This document shows positions 46,161 to 55,460 of a DNA stretch of 64,000 nucleotides, piece after piece. A program made the translations under genes and the position numbers. The notes under the pieces are model-generated. The model was not told the DNA's origin. It searched no databases and saw only the letters and a program-made list of their open reading frames with translations. Source of the stretch: an uncultured Anaerobiospirillum sp. (GTDB lineage Bacteria; Pseudomonadota; Gammaproteobacteria; Enterobacterales; Succinivibrionaceae); contig CALXXU010000003.1 in the NCBI GenBank assembly GCA_944392765.1, positions 1-64,000 of the forward strand, read 5' to 3'. Within the stretch, counting starts at the first letter, position 1. The number at the start of each line of letters is the position of its first letter.

Positions 46161-46904
46161 ATGAGAAGTAAATTTGCCACCACCTTAGCATCGGCCCTAG
46201 CCTTAGGCAGCATGCTGTTCACGCTGAGCGCTACCTCCACGGCTAATGCTTATGAGACCACCACTGTCTTCAAGACCGAACACTTTGCGATCAACCAAGT
46301 GATCTTGGGGCAAACCGAACATTTGGACGGCCCGCTGCAGGCCTCAATCACCGGTGATATCCAAGCCTCCAACCGCTTAGATAAGCTCTACCAATCCACC
46401 ACCGTCGTGTTCCCATATGGCTCGGTCGGCTACAAGGGCAAGCTCAATACTCCAATTGCCGGTGTGCTCACCATCGCCAACTACAACACGGGCAAGGACC
46501 GCATTCTCTTTAACACTCACGCCAAGTTCTCAACCGAAGGCGGTATCTACCTGACCTTTGCCCAGATGCTAGAGCTGGTCAACCAAAAGCAACTGCAGCC
46601 AATCTACGGCGAGCTCAAAAAGCTGCCTTTAGTTATCACTGATATCCCAGTCAAAGCCTCAGGCTTTGACCCAACCACCAAGGGCTTCTATATCACGGCG
46701 GTCAACGACGGCATTATCTTAGACGTGCGCATCGACGACTCGGTCTATTACGAGAAGAGCGAGTACCAGAAGTTACGTGAGGGCTGCAAGGTCAACCTCT
46801 TAACCTTTATCGACCGCATTGTGCCTAATATCCCACTCTTTATCAGTGGCCGCGCTGCCGTCAACGCGATGGATTGCAGCGCCGCTGCCAGCGCTCAGGA
46901 CTAA
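46161..46904 (+). CDS. exported protein of unknown function (247 aa)
   Basis: Not recognised. A clear signal peptide (basic start, hydrophobic core about 8-26, ANA cleavage near residue 29) makes it periplasmic or secreted. The mature part is rich in beta-strand-like segments with few charged clusters; two Cys (about 208 and 239) could form a disulfide. GGGAG lies 6 nt before the ATG. It is divergent from yceD and ends in a terminator. The stop codon is part of an exact 10-nt duplication (CTAAGCAAGC twice, 46901-46920). Confidence 0.7.
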   Translation: MRSKFATTLASALALGSMLFTLSATSTANAYETTTVFKTEHFAINQVILGQTEHLDGPLQASITGDIQASNRLDKLYQSTTVVFPYGSVGYKGKLNTPIAGVLTIANYNTGKDRILFNTHAKFSTEGGIYLTFAQMLELVNQKQLQPIYGELKKLPLVITDIPVKASGFDPTTKGFYITAVNDGIILDVRIDDSVYYEKSEYQKLREGCKVNLLTFIDRIVPNIPLFISGRAAVNAMDCSAAASAQD

Positions 46905-46958
46905 GCAAGCCTAAGCAAGCCCAAAAGCGCCCCTGAGAAGCTCGGCTCCTCAAGCCCC

Positions 46959-47006
46959 AGCCCCAAACTCCGTGCTCTAAAGCAATGGTCTTGGGGCTTT
47001 GTTTTG
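46959..47006 (+). terminator. probable terminator
   Basis: Arms AGCCCCAA/TTGGGGCT (46959-46966, 46991-46998) with an internal small stem in the loop, followed by TTGTTTTG. Confidence 0.6.
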
Positions 47007-47980
47007 TGCGCGGCCCCACCAACACCCAGCGCAATTGGCAAAGAAGAGATCGGTGACGGCAAACGACCGGCACTGACAGCGCGGAAGAGCGCCCAATCAT
47101 GGCACAGCGCCCAATCCTGGTACTTGGGGTGAACGCCCGCCCTATCCTGCTGGTGGGCCTAGGCCTCAAGCCTGCGCGCAGGACGACACACGGCGACGTT
47201 TGGCCCTGAAGCTCCCGTCCCCTGTCTCACCTAGCAGAGCGTTTTTTTTTTTTGTTTTTCTAGCGTGCACCGTCTTAGCACTTCGTCAAATTTGGGTAGA
47301 TTCTTTTTACATTTTAGCCATTTTAGGGTAGGAGTGGGCTCATATTTGAGGTACTGGTATGGTAGTAAACAAGTGATAACATCACAGGTGGAAACGCTTC
47401 CATAGATACAATAAACCGCAAAATTTCGGCGCGTGCACCTATTTGTAGCATAAGAAATTAGATCGCCCGCCGTGCAAGGGCTGGCGCCGGATGATGGCAC
47501 TTGGTTGTGAAAAGTCAGCTCTAACTAATGTGCTAGTATCCAAGTTGGCCGTCAAGCGCCACTACATCAAGTTTTGTGATATTGCTTACGATTTTAAAAC
47601 ATGCTCTGCCACGGGCACTTTATTCCCCTTACAATAACATCAGTTTTGCACCGCCCTAGGCTTATTGTAAGTTGCTAGCACCGGCGCCAAAACTTGTATG
47701 TCAGTAAGTCAAAGCCTCATGCTGGGGGCGCAAACTGAGCTGGCGTATAAAGTCAGTTACCATCAATCTTGTTGCAAGGCGTACCCTGTGCCGTGGGGGC
47801 GCCCAAGCTTAATGAAGCTTGTTTTAGGTGTGGCAAGGGATTTTTAGGAAGCTGACCTACTCGTGATAGTTGTAAGTGGTGCCGCCCGCTAGGAGCCCTG
47901 CCACTTAGGTTGTGTTTGATCAAATGGAGGATGTCTTGTACTTACCTGAGCACTCAGGTAGAACCAAGACGCTTTAGCCT
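47007..47980. other. 970-bp region upstream of the TRAP genes with operator-like dyads
   Basis: No gene is supported. A LacI-family-type operator TGGAAACGCTTCCA lies at 47389-47402. A 10-nt perfect inverted repeat CTTACAATAA/TTATTGTAAG lies at 47628-47671. TTTGATCAAA lies at 47915-47924. ACTGGTATGGTAGT near 47352 is also found just downstream of fabG (about 38672). Confidence 0.5.
47943..47960 (+). promoter_or_regulatory. 18-bp palindrome TACCTGAG-CA-CTCAGGTA before dctP
   Basis: Perfect 8-nt arms, 20 nt upstream of the dctP start codon, so in the transcript leader. It is either an operator or a translation-controlling hairpin; the 2-nt spacer favours a protein-binding dyad. Confidence 0.55.
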
Positions 47981-48973
47981 ATGAAGAAAATTTTAGCCTC
48001 TGCTCTGGCTGTTGCTGTTGCTTCCTTAGTTCTCACTGGCTGCGGTGGTGAGGAAAAGCAAATCGTTCGTATCTCCCACTCGCAGATTGACACCCACCCA
48101 GATCACTTAGGTGCTGTTGCCTTCAAGAACTATGTTGAGAGCAAGTTAGGCGACAAGTTCGAGATTAGCATCTACCCTAACGCCACCTTAGGTGCTAATG
48201 AGAAGGTACTGGAGTTAATCAAGCAGGGTTCGGTTCAGTACTTAGTGGTTTCCACCGCTAACCTCGAGTCCTTTGACAAGATGTACTCCCTGTTCTCGAT
48301 TCCATACCTCTTCACCTCTGAGGCTGCTTACGAGAAGTTCATCACCGATCCTGCCATCTTAAAGCAATTAGGTGTTAACGCTAAGGCTAACGGCTTTGAG
48401 CCAGTTGCCGCCTTCACCGCTGGTACCCGCAACTTCTACGCTAAGGAGCCAATCAAGAGCGTAGCTGATCTGCAAGGCAAGAAGTTCCGTGTTCAGGCCG
48501 GCCCAGTTAACGTTGCGATGATGCAAGCCTTCGGTGCTGCTGCTACCCCAATGTCCTTCGGTGAAGTTTACTCGGCGCTGCAACAATCGGTTATCGACGG
48601 TGCTGAGAACAACGAGCTGGCTTTAACCGACCAGAAGCACGGTGAAATCTGCAAGTACTTCACCTACGATATGCACCAGATGTGCCCTGACTTATTAGTT
48701 GCTTCCAATGCCTTCTTAAGCAAGTTAACCCCAGAAGAGCGCAAGGTCTTCGACGAGGCTGCCGCTGAGGCTCAGAAGGTAGAGTTCGCAGCTTGGAAGG
48801 GCTCGATCGACGCTGCTAAGCAAAAGGCCACTGAGATGGGCGTTCAGTTCATCAATGTTGATGTCAACGAGTTCCGTAACAAGGTTCTGCCATTACACGA
48901 GCAGATCATCGGCGACACCCCAGCTCTCAAGCCTTTATACGACGCTGCTTCTGCTGCTAACAACGCAGTCTAA
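47981..48973 (+). CDS. dctP: TRAP transporter substrate-binding protein (lipoprotein)
   Basis: Solute receptor of a TRAP system. Lipobox LTGC with lipidated Cys21, so anchored rather than free periplasmic. The DctP fold follows from about residue 28; QGKKFRVQAGPVNVAMMQAFGAAATPMSFGE (about 162-192) contains the conserved Arg that binds the substrate carboxylate. Next in line are dctQ, dctM and uxaC, so uronate (glucuronate/galacturonate) binding is a reasonable inference. Codon usage is strongly biased to a few codons, consistent with high expression. No strong Shine-Dalgarno; a palindrome sits just upstream. Confidence 0.93.
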   Translation: MKKILASALAVAVASLVLTGCGGEEKQIVRISHSQIDTHPDHLGAVAFKNYVESKLGDKFEISIYPNATLGANEKVLELIKQGSVQYLVVSTANLESFDKMYSLFSIPYLFTSEAAYEKFITDPAILKQLGVNAKANGFEPVAAFTAGTRNFYAKEPIKSVADLQGKKFRVQAGPVNVAMMQAFGAAATPMSFGEVYSALQQSVIDGAENNELALTDQKHGEICKYFTYDMHQMCPDLLVASNAFLSKLTPEERKVFDEAAAEAQKVEFAAWKGSIDAAKQKATEMGVQFINVDVNEFRNKVLPLHEQIIGDTPALKPLYDAASAANNAV

Positions 48974-49492
48974 GCGCACGCAGAATACTGTTTGAGCTTT
49001 TAGGCTCAACCAGCATGGCACCAGGCCACAGGCCTGGTGTCCTAAGTTCAAACTTACCTTAGGGCCCCGCCCTAAATTCAAGCACTTGAACTTACAGGCC
49101 ACCCTGGACCTGTACTGCGGCTTAGCCATAGTAAGAGCCAGCCTCTACTTTAGCAGGCACTAGCCTCTACTTTAGTAGGCACTAGCCTCTGCCATGGCTC
49201 AGCCACAGTGTAGTTCCACTCTGGCCCCGCCACTTAAAGTGGCCGGTTGCCTAAGACCTGAAGTCCCGTAGAGCCTCAGAGCTTAGGGCCAACCAAAACC
49301 TAGGTGTAAAGGGAGCACTTGGCACCACCAAGCCCTGACGCGGCTTAGCTTAAAACCACACAAACACCTGTGAGCCGACTAACTGCGGCGCTTTTAGCGC
49401 GCTACAGTGCCCGAGGTGTGTCTCAGCTCCTATGAGCTGAATAAAAAAAAGCTAGCCCAACGTCGCTCCCGTGGGATATTGTGGAGACCCGT
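48974..49492. other. dctP-dctQ spacer with stem-loops and a 22-nt duplication
   Basis: Two hairpins follow dctP: TTGAGC/GCTCAA (48992-49009) and the perfect CACCAGGCC-ACA-GGCCTGGTG (49019-49039). They could stabilise or partly terminate dctP mRNA, giving more binding protein than membrane subunits. GCCTCTACTTTAG(C/T)AGGCACTA is repeated at 49141-49162 and 49163-49184. No gene is supported. Confidence 0.55.
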
Positions 49493-50011
49493 ATGCAAGG
49501 ATTACGCAAAATTCTTGATAAGGCGATCATGGTTTTCTGCGTGTTTCTCTTCATGATGATGACCGTAGTTGGTACTTATCAGATCGTCACGCGTTACTTC
49601 TTTAACTCGCCTTCGACTATTTCTGAGGAAATCATTACCTACAGCTTCACTTGGCTGTCGATTTTATCGGCATCCTATGTGTTCGGCTCGCGTGGCCACC
49701 TGTGCATGGCTTTCGTGTACAACAAGTTCACCGGTGCCAAGCGTGTATGCTTAGATATCCTCTCGGAAGTCTTAGTTGTCGCTACCGCCCTGCTCTTATT
49801 GGTTTACGGTGGTTACATTATGGCCGCTGAGAATATGACCCAGCTGACTGCCTCGTTGGGCGTCAATATGGGCATTATGTACGCCGTGCTGCCACTGTCG
49901 GGCATTATCATCACCATTTATGGCCTGTTAAATTTAGCTGACATGTTCGCTAAGTTTAAGGATCCAAATCTGGCCTCCTATGGTGTTGAGACCGCAGAAG
50001 AAGCAAAGTAG
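49493..50011 (+). CDS. dctQ: TRAP transporter small permease
   Basis: 172-residue membrane subunit with four hydrophobic helices (about 10-32, 47-68, 85-107 and 127-150). The EEIITYSFTWLSILSASYVFGSRGHL segment is the DctQ signature. The chosen ATG (MQGLRK) has GGAG 6 nt upstream; the frame opens four codons earlier at GTG. 12 nt separate its stop from dctM. Confidence 0.93.
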   Translation: MQGLRKILDKAIMVFCVFLFMMMTVVGTYQIVTRYFFNSPSTISEEIITYSFTWLSILSASYVFGSRGHLCMAFVYNKFTGAKRVCLDILSEVLVVATALLLLVYGGYIMAAENMTQLTASLGVNMGIMYAVLPLSGIIITIYGLLNLADMFAKFKDPNLASYGVETAEEAK

Positions 50012-50023
50012 GAGGGCACTTAA

Positions 50024-51337
50024 ATGACTGCAACTGTTGGTTTAACTATGGCCCTAGTGCTGATCGCCTTGCTCCTTTTGGGCGTGCCGATCTGCATCTC
50101 GATTGCTATTTCCTCGGTTATCGCTGGTGCCCAAGCCCTGGACTTTAACATGATGCTCCAGACTGGCGCTCAGCGTACCTTCTCGGGTATCTCAGTTTTC
50201 ACCTTAATCGCGATTCCATTCTTCATTCTGGCCGGTAATATCATGAACCAAGGCGGTATTGCGCTAAGACTCATGAATTTTGCCCGCCTGTTAGTAGGTA
50301 AGGTTCCTGGTTCCTTTGCCCACACCAACTCCATGGCTAACATGATGTTCGGTGCGATTTCGGGCTCCGGTGTAGCTGCCGCTTCGGCTATGGGCTCGAT
50401 CATTGGCCCAATTGCTGAGAAGGAAGGCTACTCCAAGAACTATATGGCCGTAATCAACATCGCCACCGCTCCTACCGGCCTGTTGATTCCACCATCGAAC
50501 GTTTTAATTACCTACTCCTTAGTCTCCGGTGGTACCTCGGTTGCCGCTCTGTTCTTAGCAGGCTATATCCCAGGTATCATGTGGGGCTTAGGCTGCATGG
50601 TCGTAGGTTACTTCACTGCGCTGCGCTTAGGCTATAAGGGTGACACCCAAAAGATCACCTTAAGCTTAGCCGCTAAGATCACGCTGGACGCTCTGCCATC
50701 GCTGCTCCTGATTCTCATCGTTATCGGTGGTATCGTCGCCGGTGCCTTCACCGCAACCGAGGGTGCAGTTGTAGCTGTGGTTTACTCCCTGATCTTGTCG
50801 ATCATCTATCGCGCCATCACTTGGAAAGATTTAAAGCGCATCTACGCTGAGTCCGCTGCGATGACCGGCATTATCGTGCTGTTAATCGGCGTCTCCTCGA
50901 TTATGTCCTGGGTTATTTCCTTCGTTAATATCCCAGATGCCGTCGGTGATATGTTAAATGGCATTTCGAGCAACAAGATTGTGATCTTACTCATCATCAA
51001 TATCTTCTTGCTCTTCGTTGGTACCTTCTTAGATACCACCCCAGCTATCTTAATCTTCACCCCAATCTTCTTACCAATTGCGATTCAGTGCGGTCTGTCG
51101 CCAGTTGAGTTCGGTATCGTTATTACCTACAACCTCTGCATCGGTACGATCACACCTCCAGTTGGTAACATTCTGTTCGTGGGCGTAAAGGTGGCCAAGA
51201 CCTCGATCGAGCGCGTCATCAAGCCATTACTCCCATACTATGCAGTTATTATTGCGATCTTGATGATCTGCACCTACTTCCCAGCAGTCTCAAGCTTCAT
51301 TCCAGAGTTAGCAGGTTACGAAGCCACCCTAAAATAG
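50024..51337 (+). CDS. dctM: TRAP transporter large permease
   Basis: 437-residue sodium-coupled transport subunit with about 12 membrane segments. Typical DctM features: LLLGVPICISIAIS near the N-terminus, ISGSGVAAASAMGSI (about 108-122), APTGLLIPPSN (about 148-158) and a C-terminal NLCIGTITPPVGN. GGAGGG lies 7 nt before the ATG. Co-transcribed with dctQ. Ends before a set of GC-rich hairpins. Confidence 0.95.
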   Translation: MTATVGLTMALVLIALLLLGVPICISIAISSVIAGAQALDFNMMLQTGAQRTFSGISVFTLIAIPFFILAGNIMNQGGIALRLMNFARLLVGKVPGSFAHTNSMANMMFGAISGSGVAAASAMGSIIGPIAEKEGYSKNYMAVINIATAPTGLLIPPSNVLITYSLVSGGTSVAALFLAGYIPGIMWGLGCMVVGYFTALRLGYKGDTQKITLSLAAKITLDALPSLLLILIVIGGIVAGAFTATEGAVVAVVYSLILSIIYRAITWKDLKRIYAESAAMTGIIVLLIGVSSIMSWVISFVNIPDAVGDMLNGISSNKIVILLIINIFLLFVGTFLDTTPAILIFTPIFLPIAIQCGLSPVEFGIVITYNLCIGTITPPVGNILFVGVKVAKTSIERVIKPLLPYYAVIIAILMICTYFPAVSSFIPELAGYEATLK

Positions 51338-51391
51338 CTTCATTACGGCTAGGTCCTGAGGTTTACCAACCCTGGGGCTTAGCCCACGGCA

Positions 51392-51448
51392 GGCTGGGGC
51401 CTAGCCCCAGCCCTAATTTAAGGTTCGCAGCCTTGCTGCGGGCCTTTA
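51392..51448 (+). terminator. tandem hairpins ending the TRAP operon
   Basis: A perfect GGCTGGGGC-CTA-GCCCCAGCC hairpin (51392-51412) is followed by AAGGTTCGCAG/CTGCGGGCCTT (51420-51446, two G-U pairs) with a short T-rich tail. Confidence 0.6.
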
Positions 51449-51449
51449 T

Positions 51450-51522
51450 AGTTAACAAACACCTGCCGCCTTCCCCACCCTCAGAGCGGGCTCAAACATA
51501 AGGCCGCAGCTGTTTGTTAACT
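51450..51522. promoter_or_regulatory. long inverted repeat upstream of uxaC
   Basis: Perfect 12-nt arms AGTTAACAAACA/TGTTTGTTAACT (51450-51461, 51511-51522). Partial pairing continues inward for 11 nt (CCTGCCGCCTT against AAGGCCGCAGC). It lies about 85 bp before the uxaC start. It could be a pair of regulator half-sites or a large leader stem. Confidence 0.55.
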
Positions 51523-51606
51523 TTGGTTCACGTTTCTGGTTTGCCGCAGTAGCAGCTCACGGTGTGTGGAGTCGGTCTTGCTATTGCGCCTTGAGGAGGA
51601 TTTTCC

Positions 51607-53013
51607 ATGCGAGCCTTTATGGACAAGGACTTTTTGCTCGAGACTGATACCGCTAAGGAATTATTTCACGAGCATGCGGCCAAGATGCCAATCATCGATT
51701 ATCACTGCCACATCAATCCAGCTCAGATTGCGCAGAACCACCAGTTCAAGAACATCACTGAGGCCTGGCTCGGCGGTGATCACTACAAGTGGCGTATGAT
51801 TCGCTCCAATGGCGTACCAGAGCGCTTAATCACCGGCGACAGCACCGACTACGAGAAGTTTGAGCAATTTGCCAAGTCGCTGCCACGCGCTATTGGCAAC
51901 CCACTCTACCACTGGACTCACTTAGAGCTCCAACGTTACTTCGGCATCACCAAGACTCTGTCCGAGAAGACCTGCAAGGAGATCTGGGACGAGTGCAATG
52001 CCAAGCTCGCCACCGACGAGTTCCGCGTTCAGAGCATTATCAAGCGCTCCAACGTTAAGTTAGTCGCTACCACCGATGATCCAGGTGATAGCTTAGAGTG
52101 GCACAAGAAGTTAGCCCAGGACAATAACTCTGGCTGCAAGGTCGTTCCAGCTTGGCGTCCTGACAAGGCCATGAAGATCGAGAAGCCAGACTTCAAGGAC
52201 TATGTCCAGCACATCGCCACCTTAACCGGCCACACCATCAACACCTGCGAAGAGTTCTTTGCCGCTTTAGACGAGCGCATGGCATTCTTCAACGAGATGG
52301 GCTGCAAGGCTTCCGATCACGGCGTTGACTACGCTTACTGCCGCATTATCGACCAAGCCAAGCTCGAGGAAATCTTCCAGAAGGGCTTAAAGAACGAAGA
52401 GATCAGCGAGGCCGACAACGAAGCCTACAAGACCATGGTACTGATTCACATGGCCAAGGGCTACGCCAAGTACGGCTGGGTCATGCAGATGCACTACGGC
52501 GCCATCCGCGACCCTAACTCCAAGATGTTCAAGATCTTAGGTGCTGACACCGGCTACGACGTCATCGGCAACCGCGCTTGCGCTGAGGGCATTTCCCAGC
52601 TCATGAACGCTTTAAATGAGCGTGACTGCCTGCCTAAGATGATCTGGTACTCCTTAAACCCAGCTGACAATGCTGCCATCGCCACCGCCATCGGCGCCTT
52701 CCAAGGCCCAGAGGCTCAAGGCAAGATCCAGCAGGGTTCGGCTTGGTGGTTCAACGACACCTACCAAGGCATGATCGACCAGATGACCTCGCTGGCCAAC
52801 CTCTCGGTTTTAGGCAACTTCGTGGGCATGCTGACCGATTCGCGCTCCTTCCTGTCCTACACCCGCCACGAGTACTTCCGTCGCATTATGTGCAATCTGA
52901 TCGGCGGCTGGGTCGAGCGCGGCATGTATCCACACGACATGGAGTTCTTAGGTCAGATTGTTGAGGACATCTCCTTCAACAACACCAACCGCTACTTCAA
53001 CTTCAACGTCTAA
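51607..53013 (+). CDS. uxaC: glucuronate isomerase
   Basis: Isomerises D-glucuronate to D-fructuronate and D-galacturonate to D-tagaturonate; amidohydrolase-like fold, cytosolic. IIDYHCHINPAQI (about 29-41) carries the metal-type HxH. QMHYGAIRDPN, GFQGPE-like, SAWWFNDT and TDSRSFLSYTRHEYFRRI are family hallmarks. 468 residues, standard. GAGGAGG lies 6 nt before the ATG. It follows the TRAP genes on the same strand, so uptake and first catabolic step are adjacent. uxaB/uxuB and kdgK genes are not in the window. Confidence 0.96.
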   Translation: MRAFMDKDFLLETDTAKELFHEHAAKMPIIDYHCHINPAQIAQNHQFKNITEAWLGGDHYKWRMIRSNGVPERLITGDSTDYEKFEQFAKSLPRAIGNPLYHWTHLELQRYFGITKTLSEKTCKEIWDECNAKLATDEFRVQSIIKRSNVKLVATTDDPGDSLEWHKKLAQDNNSGCKVVPAWRPDKAMKIEKPDFKDYVQHIATLTGHTINTCEEFFAALDERMAFFNEMGCKASDHGVDYAYCRIIDQAKLEEIFQKGLKNEEISEADNEAYKTMVLIHMAKGYAKYGWVMQMHYGAIRDPNSKMFKILGADTGYDVIGNRACAEGISQLMNALNERDCLPKMIWYSLNPADNAAIATAIGAFQGPEAQGKIQQGSAWWFNDTYQGMIDQMTSLANLSVLGNFVGMLTDSRSFLSYTRHEYFRRIMCNLIGGWVERGMYPHDMEFLGQIVEDISFNNTNRYFNFNV

Positions 53014-53068
53014 GCGCTCAGTTCCACTCTAGCGCCAGATCAAGACTGGCGCTCGAGGCACGTTGACC

Positions 53069-53107
53069 AAGGCTCTGCCCGAGGCTACTCGGCGCAGAGC
53101 CTTTTGC
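53069..53107 (+). terminator. rho-independent terminator of uxaC
   Basis: Near-perfect 15-bp stem AAGGCTCTGC-CCGAG / CTCGG-GCAGAGCCTT with GCTA loop, then TTG. Confidence 0.88.
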
Positions 53108-53268
53108 TCTCTCCTCACTGCCCGTACGCCGACTGCTCCTCTTCTTAATCCAGCACGCTCAAGCTCGTCACCGTACCGTGCCCGCTGACAGAACTATCAT
53201 GACAGGCATTCAGCTACAGCGATTGATGCTAAGATAAGCTCATTGCTGAAGCTATGGAGGCAGAAGAG

Positions 53269-53565
53269 ATGATCCACTACGATAACCAGCAACTTGATTA
53301 TTACGACCTGCGCGCAATGATAGAAAGGGAACTTAACTCAGCATTGGCTGGAGACCTTGCTAAAGAATTCACCAAAGGTCTCGCTGCGGCCTTGGCTAGA
53401 GGATACTCGCAAGGCTTTGCCATAGAATTTGCCCAAGAATTTGCTCAAGGCATGCGGAAAAATGCTCTTGCTACGGCCAAGCTCATGCTGGCAGATGGCA
53501 TGGACACTGAGAAGATCAAGAAGTACACCGATCTTACCAACAGCCAATTAGCCGAGCTTCAGTAA
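53269..53565 (+). CDS. small protein resembling the C-terminal tail of Rpn/PD-(D/E)XK nuclease-transposase proteins
   Basis: 98 residues, alpha-helical. The central Ala/Gly/Glu/Phe repeats (GLAAALARGYSQGFAIEFAQEFAQGM) and the ending KLMLADGMDTEKIKKYTDLT, NSQLAEL match the C-terminal tail common in Rpn-family proteins (ID-IAKATGLS-EEI). The nuclease domain is absent. The chosen ATG has GGAGG 8 nt upstream; an ATG five codons earlier overlaps that site. It is either a free-standing small regulator of such nucleases or a remnant with a new start. The flanking terminator implies it is transcribed. Confidence 0.6.
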   Translation: MIHYDNQQLDYYDLRAMIERELNSALAGDLAKEFTKGLAAALARGYSQGFAIEFAQEFAQGMRKNALATAKLMLADGMDTEKIKKYTDLTNSQLAELQ

Positions 53566-53685
53566 GCTTATAGAGCATGAGGTCGTTATGATTGGAGCAG
53601 TTAACTCGTTGTCCACGCGCAGCTTGCCTCTAAAGAGACTGCAACGGCTAGCCCCCAAACACCCAAGGCCGCTCTCTGTGAATTG

Positions 53686-53724
53686 AAAAAGGCCGCGCCC
53701 GATGCTCGGGGCGCGGCCTTTTTT
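53686..53724. terminator. bidirectional terminator
   Basis: A 15-bp perfect stem AAAAAGGCCGCGCCC/GGGCGCGGCCTTTTT with an 8-nt loop, between the small plus-strand gene and the TerC/CBS gene on the minus strand. Confidence 0.92.
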
Positions 53725-53765
53725 GCTCCTAGGAGCTGAGCGCCTGGGGCGCTCCTGCGAGCGCT

Positions 53766-55460
53766 TTAAGCGCTCTCGCTCTTAGCAGCTGCCTGCTCTT
53801 TGGCGGCGCTCTTTTCTGAGGCCTTAGCTTTGACTAAGTTGGTTAAGACCACCTCATCGATGGAATTGTCCTTAACCTTGGTGATCTCAAGCTTCCACTT
53901 GTTGGTGGAGATAACCTCGCCCACCTCGGGGATGCGCTGGAGATAATCCAGGATAAAGCCCGCGATGGTGTGGTAGGTGTCGCTCAAGGGCACGACAAAG
54001 CCAGTTAAGCGGGTTACATCCTTTAAGATCGCCCCACCTTCGATGCGGAACACGCCTGGGCTTAAACGGATCAGCTCTGGGACATCGGTTTGATCTGGCA
54101 ACTCGCCAGCGATCTCTTCCATAATGTCGTGCAAGGTCACAATACCCTCGAAGTTGCCAAACTCGTCAAAGACGAAGGCAAAATTCTTCTTGCTCTTGCG
54201 AAATTCCTCTAAGGCCTTGATTACCGAGACCGTCTCAGGCAAGTACAGCGGCGTGCGTACCTTGCTCTTTAAGATTTCCTCGGTCGAGAGTACCTGGCCC
54301 TGCTCGTTCTGAGGTAAGTTGCCCCCTTGGGTCAGCATCAGCTTGATCGCGATAATCTCATCGCGCTTTAAATAGCCCAGCGGGACTTCACGCTCTTCAT
54401 TGTAGGCCACCAAGCGCGAGGAGCGATTGTGGCTGATATCCTCTAAGATCGAGTCGATATCACGGGAGATATCAACTTGGTTGCAGTCGGTGCGCGCCGT
54501 CATCACGGCCCGGACGGGCAGCGAGTTTAACTGCAGTACGCGCGAGACCATTTCCTTTTCGGTGTTATCAAACACCTGGGAACCAGTACGCGAGACAATC
54601 GCCTCTTTTAAGGTTTGAACCTGATTTTGGTTCGAGCCCAATAAACGCAGTACTAAGTTGGCGGCAATTTCACGGCTTTGCAGCGCCACCTTGCCCTTAG
54701 GATTGCCCAAGTTTAAGGTGTTCTTGCGTGCAATCTGGTTGAAGATCTCCATCAAGATCGAGAAGCCGATTGCGGCGTAGAGGTAACCCTTAGGAACATG
54801 GAAGCCAATTGCCTCGATAATCAGGCTAAAGCCGATCAACAAGAGGAAGCCCAAGCATAGGATAACTAGGGTTGGGTGGTGGCTTACGAACTCGGTGATA
54901 AAGCGCGAGGCCATTGTCATCACTGACATCGCGATAATGACCGCGAACATCATAATGAAGACATGGTCGATCATGCCCACGGCCGTGATAATCGAGTCGA
55001 GCGAGAACACTGCATCGAGCACGATAATCTGCAAGATTACGAGGTACATGGCCGAGCCTGCGGCCTTAGAGACCGAGAGCTCTTCGTCAAAGCCTTCGAG
55101 TTTGGAATGCAACTCATGGGTGGCCTTATACAAAAGGAAGATACCACCGATCATGAGGATGATATCGCGTCCCGTGACCCCTTTCGAGCCGATATAGAAG
55201 AGCGGCTCGATCATGTTCACGATCAGCGAAATACCTGCAAGTAAGAGCAGACGAATCGCCAACGCACCGGCAAGACCGATATAACGGGCCTTGTCACGCT
55301 GCTTCTCCGGTAACTTGGCCGTTAAAATCGCGATAAAGACCAAGTTGTCGATGCCTAAGACAATCTCAATGAGCACCAAGGTCAAAAGGCCGAGCCAGGC
55401 AGTGGGATCTGACACCCATGCCATATCGAACATTACCTGATGCACCGCCGTGGGATCCAT
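53766..55460 (-). CDS. TerC-family membrane protein with CBS pair and CorC/HlyC domain (YegH/YoaE-like)
   Basis: 564 residues. An N-terminal TerC membrane domain (about 15-245) includes LVLIEIVLGIDNLVFIAILT with its acidic membrane residues and IVLDAVFSLDSIITAVGM. Next are two cytosolic CBS domains (about 315-440; PVRAVMTARTDCNQVD, then FAFVFDEFGNFEGIVTLHDIMEEI) and a C-terminal CorC/HlyC domain (about 450-530). Same architecture as E. coli YegH and YoaE. Metal ion export, probably manganese, is proposed for TerC domains; not provable here. AAGG lies 8 nt before the first ATG; an alternative start nine codons in (MFDMAW) aligns better with YegH. Confidence 0.9.
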   Translation of the reverse strand: MDPTAVHQVMFDMAWVSDPTAWLGLLTLVLIEIVLGIDNLVFIAILTAKLPEKQRDKARYIGLAGALAIRLLLLAGISLIVNMIEPLFYIGSKGVTGRDIILMIGGIFLLYKATHELHSKLEGFDEELSVSKAAGSAMYLVILQIIVLDAVFSLDSIITAVGMIDHVFIMMFAVIIAMSVMTMASRFITEFVSHHPTLVILCLGFLLLIGFSLIIEAIGFHVPKGYLYAAIGFSILMEIFNQIARKNTLNLGNPKGKVALQSREIAANLVLRLLGSNQNQVQTLKEAIVSRTGSQVFDNTEKEMVSRVLQLNSLPVRAVMTARTDCNQVDISRDIDSILEDISHNRSSRLVAYNEEREVPLGYLKRDEIIAIKLMLTQGGNLPQNEQGQVLSTEEILKSKVRTPLYLPETVSVIKALEEFRKSKKNFAFVFDEFGNFEGIVTLHDIMEEIAGELPDQTDVPELIRLSPGVFRIEGGAILKDVTRLTGFVVPLSDTYHTIAGFILDYLQRIPEVGEVISTNKWKLEITKVKDNSIDEVVLTNLVKAKASEKSAAKEQAAAKSESA

